This document shows positions 6,864 through 14,646 of a stretch of 22,363 nt of DNA, piece by piece. A model generated the notes under the pieces. The model was given only the letters and a program-made list of their open reading frames with translations. It did no database searches and had not been told where the DNA came from. The DNA is from Firmicutes bacterium UBA5388. GTDB taxonomy: Bacteria; Bacillota; UBA4882; UBA10575. The position numbers were made by a program, and so were the translations under genes. The DNA is taken from positions 51,359-73,721 of the forward strand of contig DHOO01000072.1 of assembly GCA_002409975.1 (NCBI GenBank). Direction: 5' to 3'. Numbering within the stretch: position 1 is the first letter of the stretch; every line of letters starts with the position of its first letter.

Positions 6864-7133
6864 ATGGAAATTAAACTGATCAACATAGGTTTTGGTAATA
6901 TGGTTGCTGCCAACAGAATTGTTGCCATTGTTAGTCCTGAATCAGCGCCTATTAAACGTATTATTCAAGAGAGTCGCGATCGAGGCACATTGATTGACGC
7001 CACTTATGGAAGAAGAACCAGAGCTGTAATTATTGTCGATAGTGTTCACGTAATTCTTTCCGCTGTACAACCTGAAACCGTAGCTCATCGTTTAAATTCT
7101 AAAGAATTGGCAAATAATGATCCCGAGGAGTAA
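6864..7133 (+). CDS. remA: RemA-family (DUF370) regulatory DNA-binding protein
   Basis: An 89-residue DUF370/RemA-family protein, known from Bacillus as a small DNA-binding activator of biofilm matrix and osmoprotection genes. The conserved sequence runs through INIGFGNMVAANRIVAIVSP, SAPIKRIIQESRDRGTLIDA and TYGRRTRAVIIVDSVHVILS. These cover nearly the whole expected length, so the gene is intact. AGGGGG lies 12 bases upstream of the ATG, which is rather far. It lies 23 bases after mihF and 6 bases before gmk, in the arrangement usual for Bacillota. The target genes in this organism are unknown. Confidence 0.92.
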   Translation: MEIKLINIGFGNMVAANRIVAIVSPESAPIKRIIQESRDRGTLIDATYGRRTRAVIIVDSVHVILSAVQPETVAHRLNSKELANNDPEE

Positions 7134-7139
7134 TAAATA

Positions 7140-7736
7140 ATGGTTGGATTACTTTATGTGCTTTCAGGTCCATCCGGAGTTGGAAAAAACACTGTACTTA
7201 CAGAGATCCTGACAAAAAGAAAGGATCTAACCTACTCGATTTCAGCAACTACCCGTTTACCACGGGGACAGGAAGTGGATGGGGTTGATTATTATTTTTT
7301 TACGAAAGAGCAGTTTTTAGCAGAGATTGAGAATGATGGTTTCTTAGAATGGGCCGAAATATACGGTCATTATTATGGCACGCCAAAACAGACAGTGCTT
7401 AGCCGAATTAATAGTGGGCAACATGTAATCTTGGATGTTGATATTCAAGGCGCGACCCAAATCAGAAAGAACTATCCCAATTCAATCTTAATATTTTTAT
7501 ACCCCCCATCTGTTCAAGAGTTGCAACGTAGGCTTCTCCAGAGGAACACTGATGATCAAGAATCGATCAATAAACGACTGTCTTATATCGATAAAGAGCT
7601 GGCAGCGGTTTCGCTTTATGATTATGTGGTGCTCAACGACAGTTTAGAACAAGCCTGCTATAGAGTGGAATCAATTATCAATGCGGAAGAAGTAAAAGTA
7701 GCAAGGGGTTATTGGAAGAAATTGATCTACCCTTAA
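7140..7736 (+). CDS. gmk: Guanylate kinase
   Basis: A 198-residue guanylate kinase that phosphorylates GMP to GDP with ATP in the cytoplasm, an essential step in GTP supply. The P-loop reads LSGPSGVGKNTV (about residues 6-17), with Asn where Ser or Gly is usual. Next come the GMP-binding SISATTRLPRGQEVDGVDYYF region, the FLEWAEIYGHYYGTPK segment and HVILDVDIQGATQIRK, all in family order. The LID region with RRLLQRNTDDQESINKRL is intact and the length is normal. It starts 6 bases after remA stops. Its stop codon is folded into a strong hairpin. Confidence 0.96.
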   Translation: MVGLLYVLSGPSGVGKNTVLTEILTKRKDLTYSISATTRLPRGQEVDGVDYYFFTKEQFLAEIENDGFLEWAEIYGHYYGTPKQTVLSRINSGQHVILDVDIQGATQIRKNYPNSILIFLYPPSVQELQRRLLQRNTDDQESINKRLSYIDKELAAVSLYDYVVLNDSLEQACYRVESIINAEEVKVARGYWKKLIYP

Positions 7737-7764
7737 GCTATTTGCGTTGTTCGCAAAAGCTTAA
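7733..7764 (+). other. Strong stem-loop overlapping the gmk stop codon
   Basis: TTAAGCT plus TTTGCG pair with CGCAAA plus AGCTTAA around a TTGTT loop, giving 13 base pairs with one bulged A. The gmk stop codon lies in the 5' arm. No T tract follows, so it is not a classical terminator. It directly precedes the rpoZ promoter and may stabilise or bound the upstream mRNA. Confidence 0.55.
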
Positions 7765-7767
7765 CCC

Positions 7768-7796
7768 TTGACAAACTATTGAAATGATGATATTTC
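7768..7796 (+). promoter_or_regulatory. Sigma-A type promoter of rpoZ
   Basis: A perfect -35 TTGACA (7768-7773) lies 17 bases from TATTTC (7791-7796), which is supported by an extended -10 TGA immediately upstream. It gives rpoZ a transcription start independent of the yicC-gmk run, about 40 bases before its start codon. Confidence 0.7.
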
Positions 7797-7840
7797 TATC
7801 TTAATCTTAATTATTATCATAGGGAGGAGAAGTACCTTCA

Positions 7841-8050
7841 ATGAATACCCCTTCTCTTGAAAAACTATTAGAGAAGGTGGACAGCAGATATACTCTGGTT
7901 GTAACTGCTGCTAAACGGGCCCGCGAGATTATTGTCCATAATACTAATCTTTCGTCTGAGGACCGTGCCACCGGGGCTGTCTCTATCGCTTTAGATGAAA
8001 TTCTAAATGAAAAAATTGTTCCTGTCCAGCAGCCCTTTAATGATGTTTAA
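7841..8050 (+). CDS. rpoZ: DNA-directed RNA polymerase omega subunit
   Basis: A 69-residue omega subunit, which helps fold and assemble the beta-prime subunit of RNA polymerase. Recognisable segments are SLEKLLEKVDSRYTLVVTAA, KRAREI and a C-terminal TGAVSIALDEILNEKIV motif; size is normal for Bacillota. GGGAGGAG lies about 10 bases upstream of the ATG. It has its own promoter upstream and a strong terminator 10 bases downstream, so it can be expressed alone despite sitting in the gmk-priA cluster. Confidence 0.93.
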   Translation: MNTPSLEKLLEKVDSRYTLVVTAAKRAREIIVHNTNLSSEDRATGAVSIALDEILNEKIVPVQQPFNDV

Positions 8051-8060
8051 GGTTTTGGTC

Positions 8061-8095
8061 CCCGGTGCTTTAGGCGCCGGGAATTTTGTTTTATT
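8061..8095 (+). terminator. Intrinsic terminator after rpoZ
   Basis: An 8-bp GC-rich stem CCCGGTGC / GCGCCGGG (one G-U pair) with loop TTTAG is followed by AATTTTGTTTTATTTT. It separates rpoZ from the priA transcription unit. Confidence 0.85.
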
Positions 8096-8142
8096 TTAAA
8101 TCTAAGATATAGAGAATTACTATTTGGAGGATTGACCAATAG

Positions 8143-8256
8143 GTGAAGTTTTTTAATAAAAATCAGATTAGTAGAATCCTTTTGTCTTCGAAACCCACGG
8201 GTGCGAAAATCTACTCTTTCCCTTTCTGGTTAAAAAGTTGGGTGGAAGAGAGTTGA
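8143..8256 (+). CDS. Candidate 37-residue small ORF overlapping the priA start
   Basis: A GTG-started frame of 37 codons (MKFFNKNQISRILLSSKPTG and onward to WLKSWVEES). Its TGA overlaps a TTG start of priA in the four bases TTGA. GGAGG at 8126-8130 is 12 bases upstream of the GTG, longer than ideal. The peptide is basic and matches nothing I recognise. The four-base overlap is the arrangement usual for translational coupling and favours both this frame and the TTG at 8253 for priA. An open frame of this length can occur by chance, so it is a candidate only. Confidence 0.35.
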   Translation: MKFFNKNQISRILLSSKPTGAKIYSFPFWLKSWVEES

Positions 8257-10715
8257 TTAAAGCTAGTCGTTACATACAAGCAGTTGTTAATCTTCCTGAA
8301 CTTCCAGAAGACCGTTTGTATGACTACCGGATTCCCGATAGTTGGAATTTTACTCCTGCTCTGGGTAGTCGGGTGTTACTTCCGTTTGCCGGTCGAAAAG
8401 TTGAAGCTGTAGTCTGGGGTGCTCAGAAGCCTACTTATCAAGAACAGCTTAAAGAAGTTATTGCTGTGTTGGATGATACTCCATTCTTAACCAAGTTCCA
8501 ACTTTCTTTAATTGAATGGTTAGCCCAACGTTTTTTTTGTCGACGCCAGGATCTGTTGCGCCTTTTTTTTCCTCCAGGGTTAAATTCTAGAACGGAAAAA
8601 TGTTGGCAGCTAAGGGGAACGATCGAGGAGGTAGAAGAGTTTCTAAAAAGCATTCCTCTTAATGAGGAACTCCGTATTAACTTGTGGGCCCAACTTCAGA
8701 ATCTCTCTCCGCAATTCACACCATTTCCTGCTTTCCAAAACGAGTTTTCCCCTTATGTATCCCAATTAATTGATGCCGGATTAGTGAATGTTAGTTGGCG
8801 TCCGAAGAAACCAAAGGTTACCTTTAAGACGATTAACGCCTATAGTCTAACGTCGCTTAAAAATAAGAGAAATAAGATCAGTTTAACAGATAAACAAAAA
8901 CGAGTGTGCCAGTATCTGGCGACTCAAGAGCAGCCGGTCGCGTCAGGAGAAATCCTATCCGCTACTAGAGTGACAGCTAGTGTCTTAGAAGCTCTTTGTC
9001 GCAAAGGATTAGTAAGCAAACAATCGCTAGTGATCGAAAGAAATCCGTTTTCATTTCAACCATCACCAACACCGATACCGATTCTCAACTCCCAGCAGCA
9101 AACGGCCTTAGAAAAGATACAGTTGGCTCTTGTTGATAACCAAGCAACTTTTTTTCTGTTACATGGAGTGACGGGAAGTGGTAAAACTGAAGTTTACCTA
9201 AGATCGATCGCGGAAACGATAAAACAAGGAAAAGAAGCTATTCTCTTGGTCCCTGAAATCTCGTTGACCCCTCAAACAGTGGAAAGAGTAAGAGCAAGGT
9301 TTGGCAATGATGTGGCTGTCTTACACAGTAGTTTATCTGAAGGAGAACGATTTGATCAATGGTGGCGGATTAAGAATGGTGAAGTCAAAGTAGTAGTTGG
9401 GGCACGTTCCGCCGTCTTTGCCCCCTTGCCCAACCTCGGTTTAATCATCATTGATGAAGAACATGAGTTTACCTACAAACAAGAGGAGGTCCCTCGTTAT
9501 CACGCTAAAGAGGTAGCTAAAGAGCTTTGCCGACGGATCAATGGAGTGTTAATTCTGGGAAGCGCTACCCCTTCTTTAGAAAGTATTTATGCAGTGGAAA
9601 AAGGGGAGAAGATCAAACTTCCCCTTACACAAAGAATTATGGGGCGACCAATGCCAGGCATACGTGTCGTTGATTTACGCCAGGAATTTAAAGAACGACG
9701 ATTTTCGGTTCTTTCCCCTCCGCTTAAAAAAGAAATTGAGCAAAGATTATCTCTTAAGGAACAAGTAATCATCTTGTTAAATAGAAGAGGTTATGCCACC
9801 TTTATCATCTGCCGAGAATGCGGACATGTTTTAAAATGTCCTTCTTGTGATGTCACTCTAACCTTTCACCAAAAACCGGCGATTCTTCGTTGTCATTACT
9901 GTAACTACCAGGTCTTGCCGCCAAATATTTGTCCTCACTGCCAAAGTCATTATATTCGTTATTTTGGCCATGGGACTCAACGTTTAGAAGAAGAGTTAAC
10001 GAAAGATTTCCCTACGGCGCGAATAGCAAGGATGGATCTGGATACTACTGTTCGTAAAGGAAGTCATGAACGGATTTATCGTCAATTAGTTAAGCAGGAA
10101 ATTGATATTCTTTTAGGGACACAAATGGTCGCCAAAGGGTTGGATCTTCCTAATGTGACCTTAGTAGGGATTATTACAGCCGATTCTGGACTGAATCTTC
10201 CGGATTTTCGGGCAGCAGAACGGACTTATCAAATCTTAACTCAAGCTTCAGGGCGTTCCGGTCGGGGTGAAAAAGCGGGGACTGTTATTATCCAAACATT
10301 TAACCCTGAACATTATAGTATTAATGCTCTAGTTAATCAGGATGAAACGGCTTTTTATCAGCAAGAGATAGCTTTTCGACGCGCTGCCAATTACCCGCCT
10401 TTTAATTACCTAATCCGGCTAGTCTTTTCAGGACTCGATTTAAAGGAGGTAATTAATGTTGCGCAGGAAGTGACCTCTCTTCTCAAAAAACAATTAAACT
10501 CATTAGGGTCAGAAAACAATCAGATAGAAATTATTGGTCCACACCCGGCAATCATTGAAAAAGTCAAGAATCGCTTTCGCTGGCATACCCTAATAAAAAC
10601 AGATGCTCTTCTCATTATCCAACGCTTACTACCGGGAATTGTCAGCGCTTTCTTGCGAAGCAGGAAGAGAGGGGTAAGGATAATCATCGACGAAAATCCT
10701 TATTCCGTGCTATAA
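8253..10715 (+). CDS. priA: Primosomal protein N' (PriA replication-restart helicase)
   Basis: An approximately 820-residue PriA, the 3'-5' DNA helicase that reloads the replisome at stalled forks. The N-terminal DNA-binding domain begins at YIQAVVNLPE. The helicase core has Walker A HGVTGSGKTEVYL (about residues 304-316) and the DEEH box IIDEEHEFTYKQ (about 400). The zinc-binding insertion has paired Cys motifs CRECGHVLKCPSC and CHYCNYQVLPPNICPHC (about 520-560). Helicase motifs continue through GTQMVAKGLDLPNVTLVG and QASGRSGRGEKAG. The start is unclear: TTG at 8238 has no ribosome binding site, while TTG at 8253 overlaps the stop of a small ORF, which I prefer. coaBC, its frequent upstream neighbour, is missing. 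Confidence 0.95.
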   Translation: MIKASRYIQAVVNLPELPEDRLYDYRIPDSWNFTPALGSRVLLPFAGRKVEAVVWGAQKPTYQEQLKEVIAVLDDTPFLTKFQLSLIEWLAQRFFCRRQDLLRLFFPPGLNSRTEKCWQLRGTIEEVEEFLKSIPLNEELRINLWAQLQNLSPQFTPFPAFQNEFSPYVSQLIDAGLVNVSWRPKKPKVTFKTINAYSLTSLKNKRNKISLTDKQKRVCQYLATQEQPVASGEILSATRVTASVLEALCRKGLVSKQSLVIERNPFSFQPSPTPIPILNSQQQTALEKIQLALVDNQATFFLLHGVTGSGKTEVYLRSIAETIKQGKEAILLVPEISLTPQTVERVRARFGNDVAVLHSSLSEGERFDQWWRIKNGEVKVVVGARSAVFAPLPNLGLIIIDEEHEFTYKQEEVPRYHAKEVAKELCRRINGVLILGSATPSLESIYAVEKGEKIKLPLTQRIMGRPMPGIRVVDLRQEFKERRFSVLSPPLKKEIEQRLSLKEQVIILLNRRGYATFIICRECGHVLKCPSCDVTLTFHQKPAILRCHYCNYQVLPPNICPHCQSHYIRYFGHGTQRLEEELTKDFPTARIARMDLDTTVRKGSHERIYRQLVKQEIDILLGTQMVAKGLDLPNVTLVGIITADSGLNLPDFRAAERTYQILTQASGRSGRGEKAGTVIIQTFNPEHYSINALVNQDETAFYQQEIAFRRAANYPPFNYLIRLVFSGLDLKEVINVAQEVTSLLKKQLNSLGSENNQIEIIGPHPAIIEKVKNRFRWHTLIKTDALLIIQRLLPGIVSAFLRSRKRGVRIIIDENPYSVL

Positions 10716-10716
10716 T
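10708..10716 (+). promoter_or_regulatory. Extended -10 promoter for def-fmt
   Basis: TGCTATAAT is a perfect TGn-TATAAT extended -10 element overlapping the last codons of priA, about 48 bases before the def start. No good -35 hexamer lies at the correct distance, which is acceptable for an extended -10 promoter. Confidence 0.45.
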
Positions 10717-10763
10717 ATAATAAGCTCAGTTCAACTCATTCTTTATGAAACGGAGTGCTATTA

Positions 10764-11222
10764 ATGATTTTGCAGGTTGTTACTGAACCAGATCCCATTC
10801 TTCGACAAAAAGCTCGCTCGGTTAAGAAAGTGTCAAAACGGATTAAAACGCTGACCCAAAATATGCTGGAGACAATGTATGATGCTGATGGAGTAGGATT
10901 GGCTGCCCCTCAGGTAGGAATAGATGAAAGAATTATTGTCATTGACATCGGAAAAGGTCCGATCATCCTTATAAACCCGGAAATTACTGGCAAATCTGGT
11001 CAAGAACGAGACATGGAAGGGTGTTTAAGCATTCCCGGGCAAAAAGCCTATATTACCAGAGCCTCAAAAGTAACCGTTATTGGGATTAATCCTCAGGGTG
11101 AAAAGGTGGAGTTAGAAGGAGAAGGGCTTTTAGCCCGCGCTTTCCAACATGAAATAGATCATCTTAATGGCATCTTGTTTATTGATTATATCTCCAGGGA
11201 AAGTGGGGAAAACAAACAATGA
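10764..11222 (+). CDS. def: Peptide deformylase
   Basis: A 152-residue metal-dependent deformylase that removes the formyl group from the N-terminal methionine of new proteins. All three signature motifs are present: GVGLAAPQVG (43-52), EGCLS (85-89, metal-binding Cys) and HEIDH (129-133, two metal His and catalytic Glu). The frame extends to a GTG at 10755, but that codon overlaps the CGGAG ribosome binding site, which is 8 bases from the ATG at 10764. The stop overlaps the fmt start as ATGA, so the two genes with opposing formyl functions are translationally coupled. Confidence 0.96.
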   Translation: MILQVVTEPDPILRQKARSVKKVSKRIKTLTQNMLETMYDADGVGLAAPQVGIDERIIVIDIGKGPIILINPEITGKSGQERDMEGCLSIPGQKAYITRASKVTVIGINPQGEKVELEGEGLLARAFQHEIDHLNGILFIDYISRESGENKQ

Positions 11223-12166
11223 GACTAGTATTTATGGGAACTCCGGACTTTTCTGCGATCTCACTTACAAAATTGCTCCAATCAAAGCATAAAGTGTTAG
11301 GAGTGGTTACCCAACCGGACCGACCAAGGGGACGAGGAATGAAACTAACTCCTTCCCCTGTAAAAAAAATTGCTTTAGCTCATAATCTACCGATTTTTCA
11401 ACCAGAACGCCTTCCTGAAGAGAAGTTAATGGAATTTTTAGATACCACCAACCCAGATGTGATTATAGTGGTAGCTTATGGTTTGAAAATTCCTCCGGTA
11501 ATATTGGATTTTTCCCCGTATGGTTGTATTAATACGCATGCTTCTCTTCTTCCTAAATACCGAGGAGCTTCACCAATTCAAGCGGTTATTCTAAATGGAG
11601 AAAAGATTACCGGGATAACCACGATGAAAATGGATGAAGGTTGGGATACAGGCGATATTTTACTTACCCGCTTAGTTTCTATCGGCGATGAAGAAAACTT
11701 CGGGGCTCTTCATGATCGTTTGGCGAAAATAGGGGCAACTACACTAATTGAGACCCTTAGCGCGCTAGAGGAAGGGAAGATCAAACCACTTCCTCAGAAA
11801 CATAGCGATGCTACTTATGTTCGTAAACTGACCGAAACAGATTGTCTTTTAGATTGGACAGCTCCTACTATTTCCTTATTTAATCGGATTCGCGCTTTAG
11901 ATCCGTTACCAGGGGCTCGTACCTATTTAAATGGCGAGATCCTAAAAATCTGGTCGGCTCGCCTTGGTGATGGTTGGTATGGGTTAGAGCATGCTGTTCC
12001 TGGAACTATTGGAGAACTAGAAAAAGGAGATAAGGGTGGTCTCCCCGTGCGAACAAGCGATGGGGTTCTTTTAATTACAGAATTACAAAGCCCAGGAAAG
12101 AAAAGATTAAATATTCACCAGTTTGTAGCGGGTTCGCCCTTACAAGCCAAGATGGTTTTCGGATAA
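11219..12166 (+). CDS. fmt: Methionyl-tRNA formyltransferase
   Basis: A 315-residue enzyme that formylates Met-tRNA(fMet) from 10-formyltetrahydrofolate, making the initiator tRNA. The N-terminal formyltransferase domain begins MRLVFMGTPDFSAISL and contains the folate/catalytic region INTHASLLPKYRGASPIQ, then GITTMKMDEGWDTGDIL. The C-terminal OB-like tRNA-binding domain starts near residue 205. The length is normal. The ATG lies within the def stop (ATGA), without a gap, as common for this gene pair. Confidence 0.96.
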   Translation: MRLVFMGTPDFSAISLTKLLQSKHKVLGVVTQPDRPRGRGMKLTPSPVKKIALAHNLPIFQPERLPEEKLMEFLDTTNPDVIIVVAYGLKIPPVILDFSPYGCINTHASLLPKYRGASPIQAVILNGEKITGITTMKMDEGWDTGDILLTRLVSIGDEENFGALHDRLAKIGATTLIETLSALEEGKIKPLPQKHSDATYVRKLTETDCLLDWTAPTISLFNRIRALDPLPGARTYLNGEILKIWSARLGDGWYGLEHAVPGTIGELEKGDKGGLPVRTSDGVLLITELQSPGKKRLNIHQFVAGSPLQAKMVFG

Positions 12167-12221
12167 ACGGAAACTTTTTAAGCAGGATAGACGTTTCTAA
12201 TATATGGCCTTCAGAAATAAC

Positions 12222-12246
12222 CCCCATAGTAAAATACTATCAGGGG
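12222..12246 (+). other. Stem-loop in the fmt-zinc protease gap
   Basis: CCCC and ATAGTA pair with TACTAT and GGGG around an AAA loop, with a small internal mismatch between the two helices. No T run follows, so termination is doubtful. It lies in the untranslated leader of the zinc protease gene, about 80 bases before its start. Confidence 0.45.
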
Positions 12247-12324
12247 AAACTAGTTGAAGAAACAGAGTGGTCCATCCCGCACAACTGAAATAATTAAACT
12301 TATCTGCAGAAGGAGGTAAAAGAA

Positions 12325-13023
12325 ATGTTTTTCCCATACTTCGATCCTACTTACATTTTGATTCTTCCCGCCTTTTTACTTGCGATTTATGCCCAGTTTA
12401 AGGTGCAATCTACTTTTCAGCGTTATTTAAGAGTTGCTGCTAGTTCTGGTTTGACCGGAGCACAGGTGGCTAGGGATCTGTTGAATAAGAATAACTTATT
12501 TGATGTCCCAGTAGAGATCACTTCAGGTGCTTTATCTGATCATTATGACCCCAGACGAAAGATTTTACGGCTTTCTTCTCAAGTTTACCATGGACGCTCA
12601 CTGGCTGCTCTTGGGGTAGCCGCGCATGAGACTGGTCACGCGGTTCAGCACGCGCAAGAGTATATTCCACTTAATGTTAGAAATGCTCTTGTTCCAGTAG
12701 CTAATTTTGGTTCCACTTTAGCTTTTCCCCTCTTTTTTATCGGCCTTTTATTTGGTCAAGGTGGCAGTTTCTTAATGGATTTAGGAATTCTTCTCTTTAC
12801 CTTTGCTGTTCTTTTTCAGATTATGACCTTACCGGTAGAGTTTAATGCGAGTCGACGCGCGCTACACATGTTAGAAAGCGAAGGTTATTTAAATCGTGGT
12901 GGGGAGCTAACTGGCGCCCGTAAGGTTCTCAGCGCAGCGGCTTTAACCTACTTAGCAGCTACCGCCATGGCTCTTCTACAGCTTCTACGTTTGTTGGTTT
13001 TACGTGGTTCTCGTGATGACTAA
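12325..13023 (+). CDS. YugP-family membrane zinc metallopeptidase
   Basis: A 232-residue neutral zinc metallopeptidase of the YugP type (PF04298). It starts with a hydrophobic segment (about residues 6-22), followed by the zinc-binding AAHETGHAVQHA motif (HETGH at 101-105). A paired hydrophobic region follows (about 120-175), then the conserved EFNASRRALHMLESEGYL, which supplies the third metal ligand Glu, and a C-terminal hydrophobic helix LAATAMALLQLLRLLVL. Topology suggests a membrane-embedded protease. AAGGAGG sits 9 bases before the ATG. It overlaps rsmB and belongs to the same cluster in many Bacillota; its substrates are unknown. Confidence 0.9.
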   Translation: MFFPYFDPTYILILPAFLLAIYAQFKVQSTFQRYLRVAASSGLTGAQVARDLLNKNNLFDVPVEITSGALSDHYDPRRKILRLSSQVYHGRSLAALGVAAHETGHAVQHAQEYIPLNVRNALVPVANFGSTLAFPLFFIGLLFGQGGSFLMDLGILLFTFAVLFQIMTLPVEFNASRRALHMLESEGYLNRGGELTGARKVLSAAALTYLAATAMALLQLLRLLVLRGSRDD

Positions 13024-14356
13024 TAAAATTTCAGGAAGATCTTTAGCCCTTAAAGCCTTAGTTACGATTGAGAATCAAGGCGCCTATGCTAATCGTATCT
13101 TGAACTCTTTATTTCTCCAATATCAACCGGAGGAACGGGAAAAAGGGTTAGCAACCGATATAGTTTACGGAACTCTTCGCAATTTTACATTGGTTGATTA
13201 TCTACTTAATCAGCTGTTAACAAAAAACCTTTCTGGTTTACCGCCAGAAATCCGGAATATTCTCCGCTTAGCTATGTATCAATTAATCACTACTCCGCAA
13301 CAGGATTATGCAGTGGTCAATGAAGCAGTCAAACTAACCCGGAAGACAAAATTTACTGGGTTTTCCGGGTTAGTAAACGCCGTTCTACGAGAGTATCTTC
13401 GTAATAAAGAAGGCCTTGCTTTACCCCAGTTTGAACAGAAATCAATAGAACATATGACAATAGTTCATTCCCATCCCTTGTGGCTGGTTGAGAAATGGAT
13501 CCGTCGCTGGGGGTTAGAAGCAACTCACCAATTAGTGGAGGCCAACAATTCATTAGCCCCATTTACAATTAGAACTAATACTCTTCTGCTTAGCAAGGAA
13601 AAATTATTAAAACAGTTAGTTGCGGTCGGAATCGAAGCTGCGCCCTCAGAGTTCGTACCGGAAGCGATTAGACTAAAAGCAGGTCGAAAGTTAACTACTA
13701 CCCCGTTTTGGGCAGCGGGGTATTTTTATATACAAGATGAAGCCTCGATGTTAGTTTCTTATTTACTTTCACCCCAACCCGGAGAAGTAATTGCTGATTT
13801 ATGCGCTGCTCCAGGAGGTAAAACTACTCATTTAGCGCAATTAATGAAGAATACTGGTCTGATTTACGCTTTAGACGAATATCCACATAAAATTGGTCTA
13901 ATTCAGGAAAATGCGCACCGACTTAAAATCAAAGTGATTCAAACTCTCACGGCTGACGCCAGGTGTTGGCATCCTGATCGACTGATGGATGCAATTCTGC
14001 TTGATGCCCCTTGCACCGGGACTGGGGTCTTACGGCGTCGGCCTGATATCAGATGGCGACGAACGCAGACAGATTTAAAAGAACTATCGGTTCTTCAGGG
14101 AGAACTCCTGGCTCATGCTGCTTCTTTATTGAAGCCCCAAGGAAGAATGGTGTATAGTACTTGTTCCATAGAATCTGAAGAAAATGAAGACCAAATTAGA
14201 AAATTTCTCTCTACTCATCCTAATTTTAAAGTTTCAATCCCGCAAAACTTCGCTTTACAGCTTGATCACCATCAACTACCTGAAGGTATTTTAATCCTTC
14301 CTTGCCAGGAGGGAACAGATGGTTTCTTCATGACTAGGTTGGTAAAGGTTAATTAA
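13016..14356 (+). CDS. rsmB: 16S rRNA m5C967 methyltransferase RsmB
   Basis: An approximately 446-residue SAM-dependent rRNA methyltransferase (RsmB/Sun). The N-terminal NusB-like RNA-binding domain spans roughly residues 1-140. The C-terminal Rossmann methyltransferase domain has the SAM motif DLCAAPGGKTTHLA (from about 261), LDAPCTGTGVLRRRPDIRW with Cys333, and STCSIESEEN with Cys383; the two cysteines are the catalytic and release pair of m5C methyltransferases. GTG starts at 13004 and 13013 are in frame, but the ATG at 13016, overlapping the protease stop by 8 bases, gives the usual N-terminus. There is no clear ribosome binding site, so translation is probably coupled to the upstream gene. 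Confidence 0.93.
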   Translation: MTNKISGRSLALKALVTIENQGAYANRILNSLFLQYQPEEREKGLATDIVYGTLRNFTLVDYLLNQLLTKNLSGLPPEIRNILRLAMYQLITTPQQDYAVVNEAVKLTRKTKFTGFSGLVNAVLREYLRNKEGLALPQFEQKSIEHMTIVHSHPLWLVEKWIRRWGLEATHQLVEANNSLAPFTIRTNTLLLSKEKLLKQLVAVGIEAAPSEFVPEAIRLKAGRKLTTTPFWAAGYFYIQDEASMLVSYLLSPQPGEVIADLCAAPGGKTTHLAQLMKNTGLIYALDEYPHKIGLIQENAHRLKIKVIQTLTADARCWHPDRLMDAILLDAPCTGTGVLRRRPDIRWRRTQTDLKELSVLQGELLAHAASLLKPQGRMVYSTCSIESEENEDQIRKFLSTHPNFKVSIPQNFALQLDHHQLPEGILILPCQEGTDGFFMTRLVKVN

Positions 14357-14382
14357 AGTTCTTCATGTTTTACTGCTAATCA

Positions 14383-14411
14383 TTGTTCCTTGTTAAAATT
14401 TATGATAAAAT
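14383..14411 (+). promoter_or_regulatory. Possible sigma-A promoter upstream of ilvE
   Basis: TTGTTC (14383-14388) and TAAAAT (14406-14411) are separated by 17 bases. If used, the ilvE mRNA would carry a leader of about 230 bases. Nothing resembling a T-box or known riboswitch motif is visible in that leader. Confidence 0.4.
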
Positions 14412-14646
14412 AGTGGAAACTTATCCATTCCTTATCTACGAAAATGCCTCTCGTGGCTCATCGCTAGTTGCTCGTATTGAATAATAGCCTTTATCAGCAT
14501 TACAGATGAAGTCCATTTTTTATCCTTTTATGTGTCCCAACAAATCGGCTTGGGCGACTACTTATGAAAATATTTTAGAGGTAAGAAAAGCTGAAATTAG
14601 GACAAGCTTTTTTATAAAATATATAAAAATTAAGGGGGAGAACTTC

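Noticed and set aside
14450..14462. Similarity of TCGTGGCTCATC in the ilvE leader to TCGTGGCTCGTC near 20661
   Set aside because: The match is only about 11 bases with a mismatch and has no surrounding similarity or matching fold, so chance is likely.
14506..14646. N-terminal extension of IlvE from the ATG at 14506
   Set aside because: There is no ribosome binding site at that ATG, the 47 added residues are unlike the family, and TTG 14647 has AAGGGGGAG at ideal spacing.
14357..14646. T-box riboswitch upstream of ilvE
   Set aside because: No AGGGTGG-ACCGCG T-box sequence and no terminator/antiterminator pair are present.
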